DNA of 64,000 nucleotides from Chryseobacterium gleum (GTDB taxonomy: Bacteria; Bacteroidota; Bacteroidia; Flavobacteriales_D; Crocinitomicaceae): positions 30,446 through 94,445 of the forward strand of contig CAMDAH010000009.1 of assembly GCA_945888625.1 (NCBI GenBank), read 5' to 3'. The notes beneath the pieces were generated by a model that saw only the letters and a list, made by a program, of their open reading frames with translations, was not told where the DNA came from and did not search any database. Each line of letters opens with the position of its first letter. Positions within the stretch are counted from its first letter, which is position 1. The position numbers and the translations under genes are program-made. This document shows, piece by piece, positions 27,409-36,857 of the stretch.

Positions 27409-27861
27409 ATGGCTAATGCTGAGATTAATATTAAAAATAAACGCGCACGATTCGAGTACCATCTTGAAGAAGAATTTATTGCCGGTATTCAGTTATCTGG
27501 AACTGAAATAAAAAGTATCAGGGCCGGTAAAGCAAGTATTTTAGAGGCTTACTGCATTGAATTAATGGGTGAGGTTTGGATTAGAAATATGCACATAACA
27601 ACTTATGAAAACGGCTCGATTTACAATCATAAACCACGGGCAGATCGAAAACTTTTGTTGCAAAAGAAGCAAATTCGAAGCATTATAAAATTTCTGAAGA
27701 TTAAAGGAAATACCCTTATACCCATTAAACTATTCTTATCTGAAAAAGGATGGTTAAAGGTTTTAATTGCATGTGCGACTGGAAAAAAGCTACACGACAA
27801 ACGCGAAGATTTAAAGTTGAAAGATGATAAGCGCGAAATGGATCGTGTAATGAAACGCTAG
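27409..27861 (+). CDS. smpB: SsrA-binding protein SmpB
   Basis: SmpB binds tmRNA and rescues stalled ribosomes. The 150-residue protein has the OB-fold signature: IKNKRARFEYHLEEEFIAGIQLSGTEIKSIR, SYCIE-type strand, NMHITTYENGS, the RKLLLQKKQI segment and the basic C-terminal tail (KLHDKREDLKLKDDKREMDRVMKR) that enters the mRNA channel. The length is typical. Its stop overlaps the stop of lolA on the other strand through the palindrome CTAG. Confidence 0.96.
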   Translation: MANAEINIKNKRARFEYHLEEEFIAGIQLSGTEIKSIRAGKASILEAYCIELMGEVWIRNMHITTYENGSIYNHKPRADRKLLLQKKQIRSIIKFLKIKGNTLIPIKLFLSEKGWLKVLIACATGKKLHDKREDLKLKDDKREMDRVMKR

Positions 27862-28490
27862 TCTTTAATTACGGTGTATCCGGGGTAGTTTTTCTTTTCG
27901 AATACAAACTTTGACTCTACAGCTTTAGGATTATCCTGCATTTTTGTGACATTGTAAGTAATTACAGAGCCATCTTTTGAATTTATAACTGCTTTTTTTA
28001 GGGAGTTGGTTGATTTAGATATGTAGATTGTAATGCTATTAAATTCTGACTTCGCGGGTGCCTTTGGAGTTAGGCTGATGACATGCGCCATTTCGCCATT
28101 CAATGTTTCCTCTTTGTTGTATTTGTTTTTAAATCCTGTTTCCCAAATGGTCATTATTTTTTTTGGATTGATATCGTCATCATTATTTGCATCTGATTCA
28201 TACACCGTTTTTTCCTCTTTTATAATAGTCCATGTTTTCATGCCGTTTGAAATAATAATATTCCCAGCGTAGGAGGCATTATATTTGTTTCCTTTTACCC
28301 AACCGCTACCATTTTGAGTTTCGGTTTTTTCTTTATTTTTTATGGTGGCGTTAAATTCTACATAGAAACACTTTAGCGCTTTCATTTTAGAGGAAACTTT
28401 GTTTAGAATGTCTTGTGCTTTTTTGTCTTGCGCCAAAACGCTATTTGTGAAAGACAAAATAATTAGTAGGGTAAGAAGGAATAATTTCAT
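27858..28490 (-). CDS. LolA-like outer membrane lipoprotein carrier
   Basis: The 210-residue periplasmic protein has a signal peptide (MKLFLLTLLIILSFTNSVLA) followed by the LolA-type start QDILNKVSSKMKALKCFYVEFNATI and alternating strands forming the open barrel that carries lipoproteins from the LolCDE complex to the outer membrane. The FtsX-type permease at 57-58.7 kb could be a partner, but they are far apart. Sequence fits the LolA_like group common in Bacteroidota. Confidence 0.82.
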   Translation of the reverse strand: MKLFLLTLLIILSFTNSVLAQDKKAQDILNKVSSKMKALKCFYVEFNATIKNKEKTETQNGSGWVKGNKYNASYAGNIIISNGMKTWTIIKEEKTVYESDANNDDDINPKKIMTIWETGFKNKYNKEETLNGEMAHVISLTPKAPAKSEFNSITIYISKSTNSLKKAVINSKDGSVITYNVTKMQDNPKAVESKFVFEKKNYPGYTVIKD

Positions 28491-28542
28491 AACTTATTTT
28501 TTTTGCAAATATCACAAATAATGCCAATCCTTCAAAATCATG

Positions 28543-31500
28543 TTACTTTTTTATCCAGCGCTTAATTTGTGTTGTTATTTCGTCTTGAACCCGAAGAAAA
28601 TAACTTCCTGAAGCGAAATTTACGGTATTTAAGGTGATGCTATTCATTCCTTTTTCCACTAATCCATTTTGAGGAAAAGAATAAACAAGTCGACCCTCAA
28701 TATCAAAAATGGCTAGGTTTACAACTTGTTCTTTTGCCACATAAAGGGTAAGGGTGATTTGAGCATCTGCAGGATTTGGACTAATTGGTAGTACAACTAC
28801 GCCCTCATTTTCAAGATTACTGCAAATAATATTATTACTGAGATCTTCATCTTCAATTGAAAAAGCATTTAGTCCCTCTGCTTCTACACAAATATATTGG
28901 TAGTAGTCGTCTTGGTTGGAGATGAATGCACTTGGTGATGCCGTAAAAATATAAATTTCACTTTCGCCCGGTAATAAGTCTCCAGTCCACGTTTCCTGAA
29001 TTAAAGAAGTATTTAACATTTTTAATTGTAAATTACATTGATTCATGGCAATTGTTCCTTCGTTTTTTAACTCCACGCCTAATTCCAAAAATTCGTTTAT
29101 TTCCGCAGTAAATATATTTCGTAAGGCAATATCAAAATTGTATGGTTTTATTTCAAGTTGGTCGACCAATGAATCAATACAACCAATAGAATTCGTTACC
29201 ACCATTGAAAGCGCTACGGTCTGTCCAATTAATTGATTTTCGAAGGTGTTTATCAAGGTATCCGAGTTCGCAACTGTGCCTTCGCTAAATGTCCACGTGC
29301 AATTAGTAGAACCAACGCTCTGATTAATAAAGGTAATAGGAATTTCGGCGGATACAATTAATGGATTTACAAGGTAGCTTGCAGCAAGTTCGGGTTGAAC
29401 ATTCACCAAAATTAAGGTGTCGGCGATACAACCTTGATTCGTTGTAACAGCGAGTGTTAAATATTGAATACCTGTTGTTAAAAAACGGTAGCCCGCATTT
29501 ATTGTAGGATAATTGTATTGTAAGTTAACTTCCCAATTGGTATTGGTAATGGATCCAATTGGTACCGTCGACGAATCGCTAAAGGTTGTCCAACTATTTT
29601 TACACGATGGACCAACAAGCCAATCCAGTAGCGCGATAGGATGAATGGTAATACTTTGTGAGGTGCTATCCGAACAGCCATTGGATGATTCGACTGTTAA
29701 TTGAACCAAGTATTGACCATAATTTTGGTATTGCTTAGCAAATAAAGGATTTACTGCTTGTGTATTGTCTCCGTAATCCCAAAAATTTAAAACTATAGAG
29801 GAGGTATCTAACACATAACTTGTATTGTTTAGCACGACATTGCTCAAGACACACGCATTATTTGCGTTAAATTGTGCTTCCGGGGCGGCTTTAATTAATA
29901 TTGGTGTTGCAATGGTATCCAAACAACCGAAAACATCATCCGCAATTAGGGTAAGGTTGTAGTTTCCTGCCATTCCGTAATAATGCACAGGTGAAGAAAG
30001 TGTGCTTGTATTTTGAATTCCTGAACTTGGCTGACCAAAATTCCATTGGTAGCTATTTAAGTTGGCATTACCTTGGTTGCTTACTTGAAAACTAATGCTG
30101 TCATTGGAACAATTATTTACATTCGTAAGAACTAAAACTGGTCTTGGCTGCACAAAAATACTAAAGGTGTCTTGTGTCACGCAATTACCCGTGGAAACCA
30201 CACTGATAGTACCGTAAAGCCATCCGATGGAAGATGGAAGTATTGAAACAGTGGAGGTAGTAAAGTTTTGTCCATTACTAAATGTCCAACTTCTTGAAAG
30301 TAATTGATTGGGCAAGGTAATCGTACTACTTTCTGAAAGATTGGAGGATGAATTTTGACAAGCAAAAGGAGGACTTGAGTATATTAAATTGGCTCCAACT
30401 CCCGCAACCACCACATTGATGGTGTCTTGTGCAAAGCAACCGTTGATATTTGTTGTTTGAACGCTATAAATACCGGATGTTTGTACTGAAAAGGTTGGAT
30501 TTGTAGAGCCATTTTGCCATAGGTAACTCGTTGTGAATGGGGCACCACTTTGCAAGGAAATGACGTTATTGGTGCATAAAGTAGTATCAGGCCCTAAATT
30601 GGCTGAAAATGGGTAATAATCCAATGTAACCACCAAGGTATCTGTTCGAATGAAGCAACCTGAGGGAGCAGTGATTTTTACGTGATAACTACCGGCCTGG
30701 GTAATGTTGAAATTATTGGTAGTGGCTCCATTCTGCCACTGAAAGCTATAGTTTGCTGGGTAGCTAGTTTGCCAAAGAATGGCATTTCCTGCACAAAGAA
30801 TACCGTTTGATGACGGAAATCCGTCTTGGAAAGGAGGATAGATAATAATGGTGTCTGTTGTACTATTTCCCAAAAAGTCAACGGCTGTTACCCAGTAAGT
30901 GCCTGGTTTATTGACAATCAATTTTGACGCTGTTGTTCCATTAGACCAGAGGTAACTTTGGTATTTTGACTGTGCTTTAAGTTGGAATATGGTACACACA
31001 CTATTGCTTGGCATGATGGTATCTTTTCCTAAAAATACGGGAGGCGCATAGCGGTAACGCAAGTAAGAGTCTACCAAGGATTTGTTTGCAAGGCTGAGTT
31101 CATTATTAAAAATTAGTATTTCCCCAATGTCTCCTTGGTAATAACGGGTGGCAATTCCACCATATTTTCCAATTTTTAGGGTTGCCGTTGAGTTAGGCAA
31201 TAGCGATGGAATTATATTTTCGGTGGTTGATGTCAGTAAAGTGAAATTCTTAAAAAACTTAACCTTTGGTACAATATTGCCGTTGTAAACAAGCGTTAAT
31301 AAACTAGGTTTTAACAAAGTCATATTCGCATTGGTCGTGAGCGCTTTCTGATTTCCAGCGTCATTTATGGAAAGCGCTGGTGCAAACATTAACTGATTGC
31401 TGGTGGCAAAATCAGTTTGAAATGCCCACGAACCTTGTGTTTGATAATCCCATTTTGCCATAATGGTTTTGTTTATCGAAATAACGGTTGGTTTTACCAA

Positions 31501-32145
31501 CACATGCATTGAAAATTGGTCGGTGTAATCAATCGAAAAGTTATCGAGTATTTCTAAAAAGTCGTCGGTGCCATCGAATCTAAAAATAGGTTTGTTATTC
31601 ATCAAGCTATCAGATGCAATAAACAGCGGCCGTTGGGCACTATTGTTTTGAAAAGCGTTGTTAATATTCCCCGACAAATCGTCAATAGTTTGCACATTTG
31701 GTCCGCTTAGGGTAACATTCGTGCTGGGGTTCAACCAAACAGTAAGGCCATTGATTGATGTAGGATTAAAAAGAAAAAATGTTCGGGTTGCAGACCATGG
31801 GCTAGGAATGGCATTAAGTACACTTCTGACTCGCCAAAAATGTTTTTGTCCAACGTTACTCAATGTTGCAGGGGTGTACCAGTTAAAATTGGTATTTACG
31901 TCGGCAAGAAGTGTGGTGAAGTTGGTATCGTTTGATAATTGAAAATTATAGGATACCGTCTGATAAAAGTTTTTGTTCCACGAAAAAGTTATATTAGTTG
32001 AAGTGGTGGTTTCATTTTGAAAAGGGTAGAGTAGGGTGGGCGTAAACTGTGAATAAAGCGAAGAAGTAAACAAAAATGATAATTGTAGCAGTCCTAGAAC
32101 CTTGGTTATCGACTTGAACTTACTATTTGTTAGCGAAACGAACAT
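28543..32145 (-). CDS. Large T9SS surface protein with LamG-like and PKD-like domains
   Basis: This 1200-residue secreted protein has a signal peptide ending near SLYS-Q, an FnIII-like domain (about 35-125), a concanavalin/LamG-like lectin domain (about 150-365, with FRFDGTDDFLEI and IGEILIFNNELS), a string of Ig/PKD-like modules (about 375-1000) with regularly spaced cysteines, a CARDB-like segment (about 1010-1105) and a type A T9SS C-terminal domain (about 1118-1200, LPISPNPADAQITL). It is likely a cell-surface adhesin or glycan-binding protein exported by type IX secretion. It sits just upstream, in the opposite direction, of the polysaccharide locus. Confidence 0.88.
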   Translation of the reverse strand: MFVSLTNSKFKSITKVLGLLQLSFLFTSSLYSQFTPTLLYPFQNETTTSTNITFSWNKNFYQTVSYNFQLSNDTNFTTLLADVNTNFNWYTPATLSNVGQKHFWRVRSVLNAIPSPWSATRTFFLFNPTSINGLTVWLNPSTNVTLSGPNVQTIDDLSGNINNAFQNNSAQRPLFIASDSLMNNKPIFRFDGTDDFLEILDNFSIDYTDQFSMHVLVKPTVISINKTIMAKWDYQTQGSWAFQTDFATSNQLMFAPALSINDAGNQKALTTNANMTLLKPSLLTLVYNGNIVPKVKFFKNFTLLTSTTENIIPSLLPNSTATLKIGKYGGIATRYYQGDIGEILIFNNELSLANKSLVDSYLRYRYAPPVFLGKDTIMPSNSVCTIFQLKAQSKYQSYLWSNGTTASKLIVNKPGTYWVTAVDFLGNSTTDTIIIYPPFQDGFPSSNGILCAGNAILWQTSYPANYSFQWQNGATTNNFNITQAGSYHVKITAPSGCFIRTDTLVVTLDYYPFSANLGPDTTLCTNNVISLQSGAPFTTSYLWQNGSTNPTFSVQTSGIYSVQTTNINGCFAQDTINVVVAGVGANLIYSSPPFACQNSSSNLSESSTITLPNQLLSRSWTFSNGQNFTTSTVSILPSSIGWLYGTISVVSTGNCVTQDTFSIFVQPRPVLVLTNVNNCSNDSISFQVSNQGNANLNSYQWNFGQPSSGIQNTSTLSSPVHYYGMAGNYNLTLIADDVFGCLDTIATPILIKAAPEAQFNANNACVLSNVVLNNTSYVLDTSSIVLNFWDYGDNTQAVNPLFAKQYQNYGQYLVQLTVESSNGCSDSTSQSITIHPIALLDWLVGPSCKNSWTTFSDSSTVPIGSITNTNWEVNLQYNYPTINAGYRFLTTGIQYLTLAVTTNQGCIADTLILVNVQPELAASYLVNPLIVSAEIPITFINQSVGSTNCTWTFSEGTVANSDTLINTFENQLIGQTVALSMVVTNSIGCIDSLVDQLEIKPYNFDIALRNIFTAEINEFLELGVELKNEGTIAMNQCNLQLKMLNTSLIQETWTGDLLPGESEIYIFTASPSAFISNQDDYYQYICVEAEGLNAFSIEDEDLSNNIICSNLENEGVVVLPISPNPADAQITLTLYVAKEQVVNLAIFDIEGRLVYSFPQNGLVEKGMNSITLNTVNFASGSYFLRVQDEITTQIKRWIKK

Positions 32146-32308
32146 GTGACTGTTTTACTCAAAAGTAAATATACAATCAATTATTCAATCTCTTCGAAAG
32201 AATGAATAAATTTCCTGACTTGTTTACTATGAGGGGTTATTTGAGGGCGATTTAATAACTGCAAATAAAAAATTAACTTTACCAACTAAAATTTTCCTAC
32301 ATTGCCTT

Positions 32309-33163
32309 ATGACGGATAACGAAAATTCTTGGACTGCCGAAATTTCGTCGCGAAATTCAATGTGGCGACTTAATTTAACCGAATTGGTGCGTTACAGGGA
32401 TTTGATATTTTTACTTGTAAAACGAGATTTTTCAGCAACTTATAAACAAACCATTTTAGGTCCGATTTGGTTATTTATTCAACCTGTTTTAACTACGATT
32501 ATTTTCTTTTTTGTTTTTACAAAAATTGCCAAAATACCCACTGCCGGAATTGATCCTGTGCTCTTTTACCTCGCAGGCATAACACTTTGGAATTATTTTT
32601 CAGATTGTCTTTTAAAAACATCAAACACTTTTGTAGCAAATGCGCATATTTTTGGGAAAGTATATTTTCCGAGACTTGTAATTCCGCTCGCTGTTGTATT
32701 GTCTAATTTAATCAAGTTTGGTGTTCAATTGTTGGTTTTTATCGTTGTTTTGATTTATAAAATTATTTTTGATGGATTAATAATTTCCATAAATAGTACC
32801 CTGTTCTTGTTTCCTGTTTTGGTAATTATTCTTGCTATTTTGGGTTTAGGAATGGGTATTCTTTTTTCAGCGTTAACCACCAAGTACCGAGATTTTAGTT
32901 TTCTGTTGGCTTTTGGTATTCAATTAGCTATGTACGCGACTCCAATCATTTATCCGCTTAGTTATGCAAAAGGCAATTTACATTATTGGCTAAGTGTAAA
33001 TCCATTAACGGCCATTGTGGAGAATTTTAAGTTTATGCTCTTTGGCATTGGTGCTTTTGATTTTGTGGGCTTGGTTTATGCTTTTTTAGTTGCTTTATTT
33101 TTTTTAATCCTTGGTATATTGTTTTTCAATAGGGTGGAAAAAGGTTTTATGGATACGGTTTAA
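32309..33163 (+). CDS. Polysaccharide ABC exporter permease (Wzm type)
   Basis: The 284-residue ABC-2 type membrane protein has a cytoplasmic N-terminus containing RDLIFLLVKRDFSATYKQTILGPIWLFIQP, the conserved entry to TM1, and six predicted spans. Family members move completed O-antigen, capsule or teichoic acid chains across the inner membrane. It is the first gene of the polysaccharide operon, followed after 13 bp by the cognate ATPase. TAACTTTA at 32274-32281, a near match to the -7 consensus, may be the operon promoter. Confidence 0.92.
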   Translation: MTDNENSWTAEISSRNSMWRLNLTELVRYRDLIFLLVKRDFSATYKQTILGPIWLFIQPVLTTIIFFFVFTKIAKIPTAGIDPVLFYLAGITLWNYFSDCLLKTSNTFVANAHIFGKVYFPRLVIPLAVVLSNLIKFGVQLLVFIVVLIYKIIFDGLIISINSTLFLFPVLVIILAILGLGMGILFSALTTKYRDFSFLLAFGIQLAMYATPIIYPLSYAKGNLHYWLSVNPLTAIVENFKFMLFGIGAFDFVGLVYAFLVALFFLILGILFFNRVEKGFMDTV

Positions 33164-33176
33164 TTGGTTAGATATA

Positions 33177-34412
33177 ATGAAAGTTTTAAAGGTTGAAAAA
33201 ATTTTTAAGCAATACGAATTGGGCCAAGTCAGCACAGGTACTATCACGCACGACTTTAATCGGTGGCTTCATAAAATTCGAGGTAAGGACGATCCGTATC
33301 TTAAAATAACTGAAAAAAACACACGCGATGAGCAAGGAGGGAGCAAGTTCGTTTGGGCGCTAGATGATATTAGTTTTGATGTGCATCAAGGGGATGTACT
33401 GGGAATTATTGGCCGTAATGGGGCAGGGAAAAGTACCTTATTAAAAATCTTGTCAAATGTTACTGCTCCAACTAAAGGAAACATTAAAATTAAAGGACGT
33501 ATTGCCTCACTTTTAGAGGTTGGAACTGGTTTTCATCCTGATTTAACGGGTAGAGAAAACATCTACTTAAATGGGGCAATTTTGGGTATGTCCAAAAAAG
33601 AAATTAAATCCAAATTTGATGAGATAGTCGCATTTTCGGGTGTTGACAAGTACATTGATACTCCGGTAAAACGCTACTCATCTGGGATGTACGTTCGCCT
33701 TGCTTTTTCTGTTGCTGCTCATTTAGAACCTGAGATTTTAATCGTTGACGAGGTACTTGCAGTAGGCGATGCTGAATTTCAACGAAAATGTCTCGGAAAA
33801 ATGAAAGAGGTTAGTCAAAAAGGTAGGACGGTTATTTTTGTTAGTCATAATTTAGTTGCCGTAAAATCGCTCTGCACCAAAGGGATTGTCTTGGAGCAGG
33901 GTAAACTCGTTTTTAATGGTACAGCTGATGAAGCTGTTGAGCATTACATGCGCACAAGTGTAGGTAATTTAAATCCAATCGTCGCTTTTAACTCGCCTGA
34001 TATTGCCTTGGGTAACGACCTCATCAAACTAAAATCAATTGCTGTAAATCCAAATCGTCCCCAAATTTCCACTAGTTTTTCAATTGAGTTTGCTTTTTGG
34101 AATTTTATGTCGGTAGCGTCTTTTAATGTCGCTTTTGATATCATCGATGTACTGGGTGAGGTGGTGTTTGGCTCAGGATTTACTTTTACATCAAAAAATA
34201 ATGTTGCTGAAGCTTTTTGTACCATTCCTGCTGACCTAATGAATGACGGGATCTATTCCATGCACGTGTACATTCATACCGCAGATAGGCAAAGCATTTG
34301 TAATTTTGCAGACATCATTTCTTTTGAAATAATAGATAATAAACGGAATTACGCTTACTTTGGGAAAATTAACGGCGCTGTACGTCCAAAATTATACTGG
34401 CAAGAAAAATGA
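33177..34412 (+). CDS. Polysaccharide ABC exporter ATPase (Wzt type) with C-terminal domain
   Basis: The 411-residue ATPase has Walker A GRNGAGKST (79-87), signature YSSGMYVRLAF, Walker B ILIVDEVLAVGD and the H-loop FVSHN. A C-terminal beta-sandwich (about 270-411) resembles the Wzt carbohydrate-binding domain that recognises the finished non-reducing end of the glycan, implying that chains are completed and capped in the cytoplasm. The ATG at 33177 is chosen, and the frame extends upstream into the permease gene without family support. Its stop overlaps the next start (ATGA). Confidence 0.92.
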   Translation: MKVLKVEKIFKQYELGQVSTGTITHDFNRWLHKIRGKDDPYLKITEKNTRDEQGGSKFVWALDDISFDVHQGDVLGIIGRNGAGKSTLLKILSNVTAPTKGNIKIKGRIASLLEVGTGFHPDLTGRENIYLNGAILGMSKKEIKSKFDEIVAFSGVDKYIDTPVKRYSSGMYVRLAFSVAAHLEPEILIVDEVLAVGDAEFQRKCLGKMKEVSQKGRTVIFVSHNLVAVKSLCTKGIVLEQGKLVFNGTADEAVEHYMRTSVGNLNPIVAFNSPDIALGNDLIKLKSIAVNPNRPQISTSFSIEFAFWNFMSVASFNVAFDIIDVLGEVVFGSGFTFTSKNNVAEAFCTIPADLMNDGIYSMHVYIHTADRQSICNFADIISFEIIDNKRNYAYFGKINGAVRPKLYWQEK

Positions 34413-35095
34413 AAAAAGTCGCAGTGCTTCAATCTAATTATATACCCTGGAAGGGATATTTTGATCTTATGCAGCAGGTGGATGTCTTTGTTATTTACGA
34501 TGAAGTGCAATACACCAAAAATGATTGGCGAAATAGAAACTTAATCAAGTCAAAAAATGGCTTGGAATGGTTGACAATTCCTGTAAAACAGGATAAACTT
34601 AGTCAACGAATAGACGAAACAGTTGTTTCTACAACCAATTGGAATAAAAAACATTGGAATGCTTTGCTTGCAAATTATAGTAAAGCGCCCTATTTTCAAG
34701 AATATAGTGCTAATTTTAAGCACTTATACGAAAATATAAAATTGACAAATTTATCAAGTATTAATCGCGCTTTTATCAATATAATAGTTGACTTGTTGGG
34801 AATTAAAACACAACTTCTTGATTCGAAGGAGTTAAATTTATCAGGCGATAAAAACGAACGTTTAATTCAAGCAGTTAAGCAAATAGGTGGGAATCATTAC
34901 ATCTCCGGGCCATCTGCCAAAGATTATTTGGATGTTGGAAAGTTTAATGATAATAATATTGAAGTGAGTTGGGTAAATTATGAGGGATATACGAGCTATC
35001 CTCAATTACATGAACCTTTTGAACATAGGGTAAGTATCTTAGATTTACTCTTTAACGCAGGACCTTCAAGTATGAATTATATTACTGAAAGATGA
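34409..35095 (+). CDS. WbqC family protein
   Basis: The 228-residue protein shows the WbqC signature VAVLQSNYIPWKGYFDLMQQVD near the N-terminus and the WRNRNLIKSKNG segment. WbqC-like proteins occur in O-antigen and capsule loci next to sugar aminotransferases. They are believed to act in N-acylation or modification of amino sugars, but the reaction is not firmly established. It overlaps both neighbours by 4 bp. Its position beside NeuD-type and WecE-type genes fits a 4-amino-sugar pathway. Confidence 0.88.
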   Translation: MKKVAVLQSNYIPWKGYFDLMQQVDVFVIYDEVQYTKNDWRNRNLIKSKNGLEWLTIPVKQDKLSQRIDETVVSTTNWNKKHWNALLANYSKAPYFQEYSANFKHLYENIKLTNLSSINRAFINIIVDLLGIKTQLLDSKELNLSGDKNERLIQAVKQIGGNHYISGPSAKDYLDVGKFNDNNIEVSWVNYEGYTSYPQLHEPFEHRVSILDLLFNAGPSSMNYITER

Positions 35096-35727
35096 AAAGA
35101 TTAGCAATTATTGGTTCTGGAAATTTGGCACAGCAAATTGTCCATTTAGCGATTTCTGATCATCAGTTTATCCCAGTTGGCTTTTTTGATGATTTCGAAG
35201 GAAAAGGGGAGACCAAGTTTGACTTCCCAATTCTAGGTGGTACCGATGAAATTGTGGATTTATTCCATTTAGGCAAATTTGACGTGATTCTTTGCGCTAT
35301 TGGCTATAATAATAAAGATTTTAGAATGAAAATAGTACATCAATTAGTTGGTAAAATACCTTTTGCCACATTGATTCATTCCACGTGTATCATTGATCCT
35401 TCTGCAAAAATAGGGCAGGGTTCTGTCCTGTATCCGGGCTGCGTGGTCGATATGGATGCGGTCATTTCTGAAAATGTGTTGATGTATAGCGCATGTTTAC
35501 TGTCTCATAATTCGTTTGTTGGATCAAATTCCATCTTATCGCCAGGAGTTAAAATCGCAGGCTTTTCAAAAATAGGGGAGTCGGTGCACTTAGGAATTGG
35601 AACCATTGTTTCAGATTCGATTACAATTGTAGATAAAACGATAACAGGAGCTGGGACGGTGGTAGTTAAAAGTATTACTGAGGCAGGAACATATGTTGGT
35701 ATTCCATCTAAATTGATTCAACGATGA
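35092..35727 (+). CDS. NeuD/PglD-type sugar O/N-acyltransferase
   Basis: The 211-residue protein has an N-terminal Rossmann-like domain (RLAIIGSGNLAQQIVHLA) and a C-terminal left-handed beta-helix built of hexapeptide repeats (from about 100, e.g. IGQGSVLYPGCVVD), with the likely catalytic histidine in LLSHNSF. PglD and relatives acetylate the 4-amino group of nucleotide-linked 4-amino-6-deoxy sugars with acetyl-CoA. Placement directly before a WecE-type transaminase gene supports that role. It overlaps both neighbours by 4 bp. Confidence 0.85.
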   Translation: MKRLAIIGSGNLAQQIVHLAISDHQFIPVGFFDDFEGKGETKFDFPILGGTDEIVDLFHLGKFDVILCAIGYNNKDFRMKIVHQLVGKIPFATLIHSTCIIDPSAKIGQGSVLYPGCVVDMDAVISENVLMYSACLLSHNSFVGSNSILSPGVKIAGFSKIGESVHLGIGTIVSDSITIVDKTITGAGTVVVKSITEAGTYVGIPSKLIQR

Positions 35728-36857
35728 AAATCTCTTTTAACAAGCCCTTTCTTTCTGGAAATGAAACAAAATACATTGAGGAGGCTGTTCGTTCAATGAA
35801 AATTTCAGGTGATGGGATTTTTACTAAAAAATGCCATACTTTTTTTGAAGAAAAATATGGTTTTCTAAAATGCCTTTTAACCACTTCCTGCACAGATGCC
35901 TTGGAAATGGCTGCTATCTTGATTGATATTCAAGCGGGTGATGAAGTAATCATGCCGTCTTATACCTTTGTTTCTACGGCGAATGCTTTCGTACTTCGAG
36001 GCGCAAAAATTGTGTTTGTAGATTCATTACCTGATCACCCCAATATCGATGTTTCAAAAATCGAAGCCTTAATCACTCCAAAAACCAAAGCAATTGTTCC
36101 TGTCCATTATGGCGGAGTTGCTTGTGACATGGATGTCATTATGGAGTTGGCAACAAGATATAATTTATTTGTAATTGAAGATGCGGCCCAAGCCATTGAT
36201 TCATTTTACAAGGGTTTACCATTGGGTGGAATTGGACATTTAGCTGCTTTTTCTTTTCATGAAACTAAAAACATCATCTCCGGAGAAGGAGGGATGTTGG
36301 TCATTAACGATGTTCAATTTGCTGAAAGAGCCGAAATCATCCGTGAAAAAGGTACCAATAGAAGCCAATTTTACCGGGGTGAGGTAGATAAATACGGTTG
36401 GATGGATATTGGTTCTTCCTTTCTTCCTTCCGACATTATCGCAGCCTTTTTATTCGCTCAATTAGAAAACTTGGATAAAATACAAGCAAAGCGGATTGCT
36501 AGTTGGAATGCTTATTACGAATTACTCAAACCTTTAGCGGATAAGAATCTTTTTAAGCTGCTCCATTTTGACAAAGATAAAACGAACAATGGGCATCTTT
36601 TTGCGCTGATTCTGCCAAATTTAGAAGAACGCACACAGCTAATTGATTTCATGCGGAAAAAGGGAATACTTGCTGTTTTTCATTATTTAAGTTTGCATAA
36701 AAGCCCATTTTATCATGAGAAACACGATGGAAGGACACTTGAAAATTGTGATAATTTCTCAGATACGCTGATCCGTTTGCCATTTTACTACGAATTAACA
36801 CAAGAGGAAATCGAATTTATTTGCAATTCAATCATTCAGTATTTCGATGAAAGATAA
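35724..36857 (+). CDS. WecE-like dTDP-4-amino-4,6-dideoxy-sugar transaminase
   Basis: This PLP aminotransferase of the DegT/DnrJ/EryC1 family has 377 residues. The internal aldimine lysine is K182 (FSFHETKN), the PLP pocket includes EDAAQA (152-157), and the N-terminal substrate loop is FNKPFLSGNETKYIEEAV. Overall similarity is closest to WecE/RffA, which makes dTDP-4-amino-4,6-dideoxygalactose from the 4-keto sugar using glutamate. Together with the upstream acyltransferase it suggests an N-acylated 4-amino-6-deoxyhexose in the glycan. The dehydratase and thymidylyltransferase genes are not in the window. Confidence 0.9.
   Translation: MKISFNKPFLSGNETKYIEEAVRSMKISGDGIFTKKCHTFFEEKYGFLKCLLTTSCTDALEMAAILIDIQAGDEVIMPSYTFVSTANAFVLRGAKIVFVDSLPDHPNIDVSKIEALITPKTKAIVPVHYGGVACDMDVIMELATRYNLFVIEDAAQAIDSFYKGLPLGGIGHLAAFSFHETKNIISGEGGMLVINDVQFAERAEIIREKGTNRSQFYRGEVDKYGWMDIGSSFLPSDIIAAFLFAQLENLDKIQAKRIASWNAYYELLKPLADKNLFKLLHFDKDKTNNGHLFALILPNLEERTQLIDFMRKKGILAVFHYLSLHKSPFYHEKHDGRTLENCDNFSDTLIRLPFYYELTQEEIEFICNSIIQYFDER

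Noticed and set aside
33111..33176. Longer start for the Wzt-type ATPase
   Set aside because: It lies within the permease gene and lacks family similarity; the ATG at 33177 gives the standard N-terminus.
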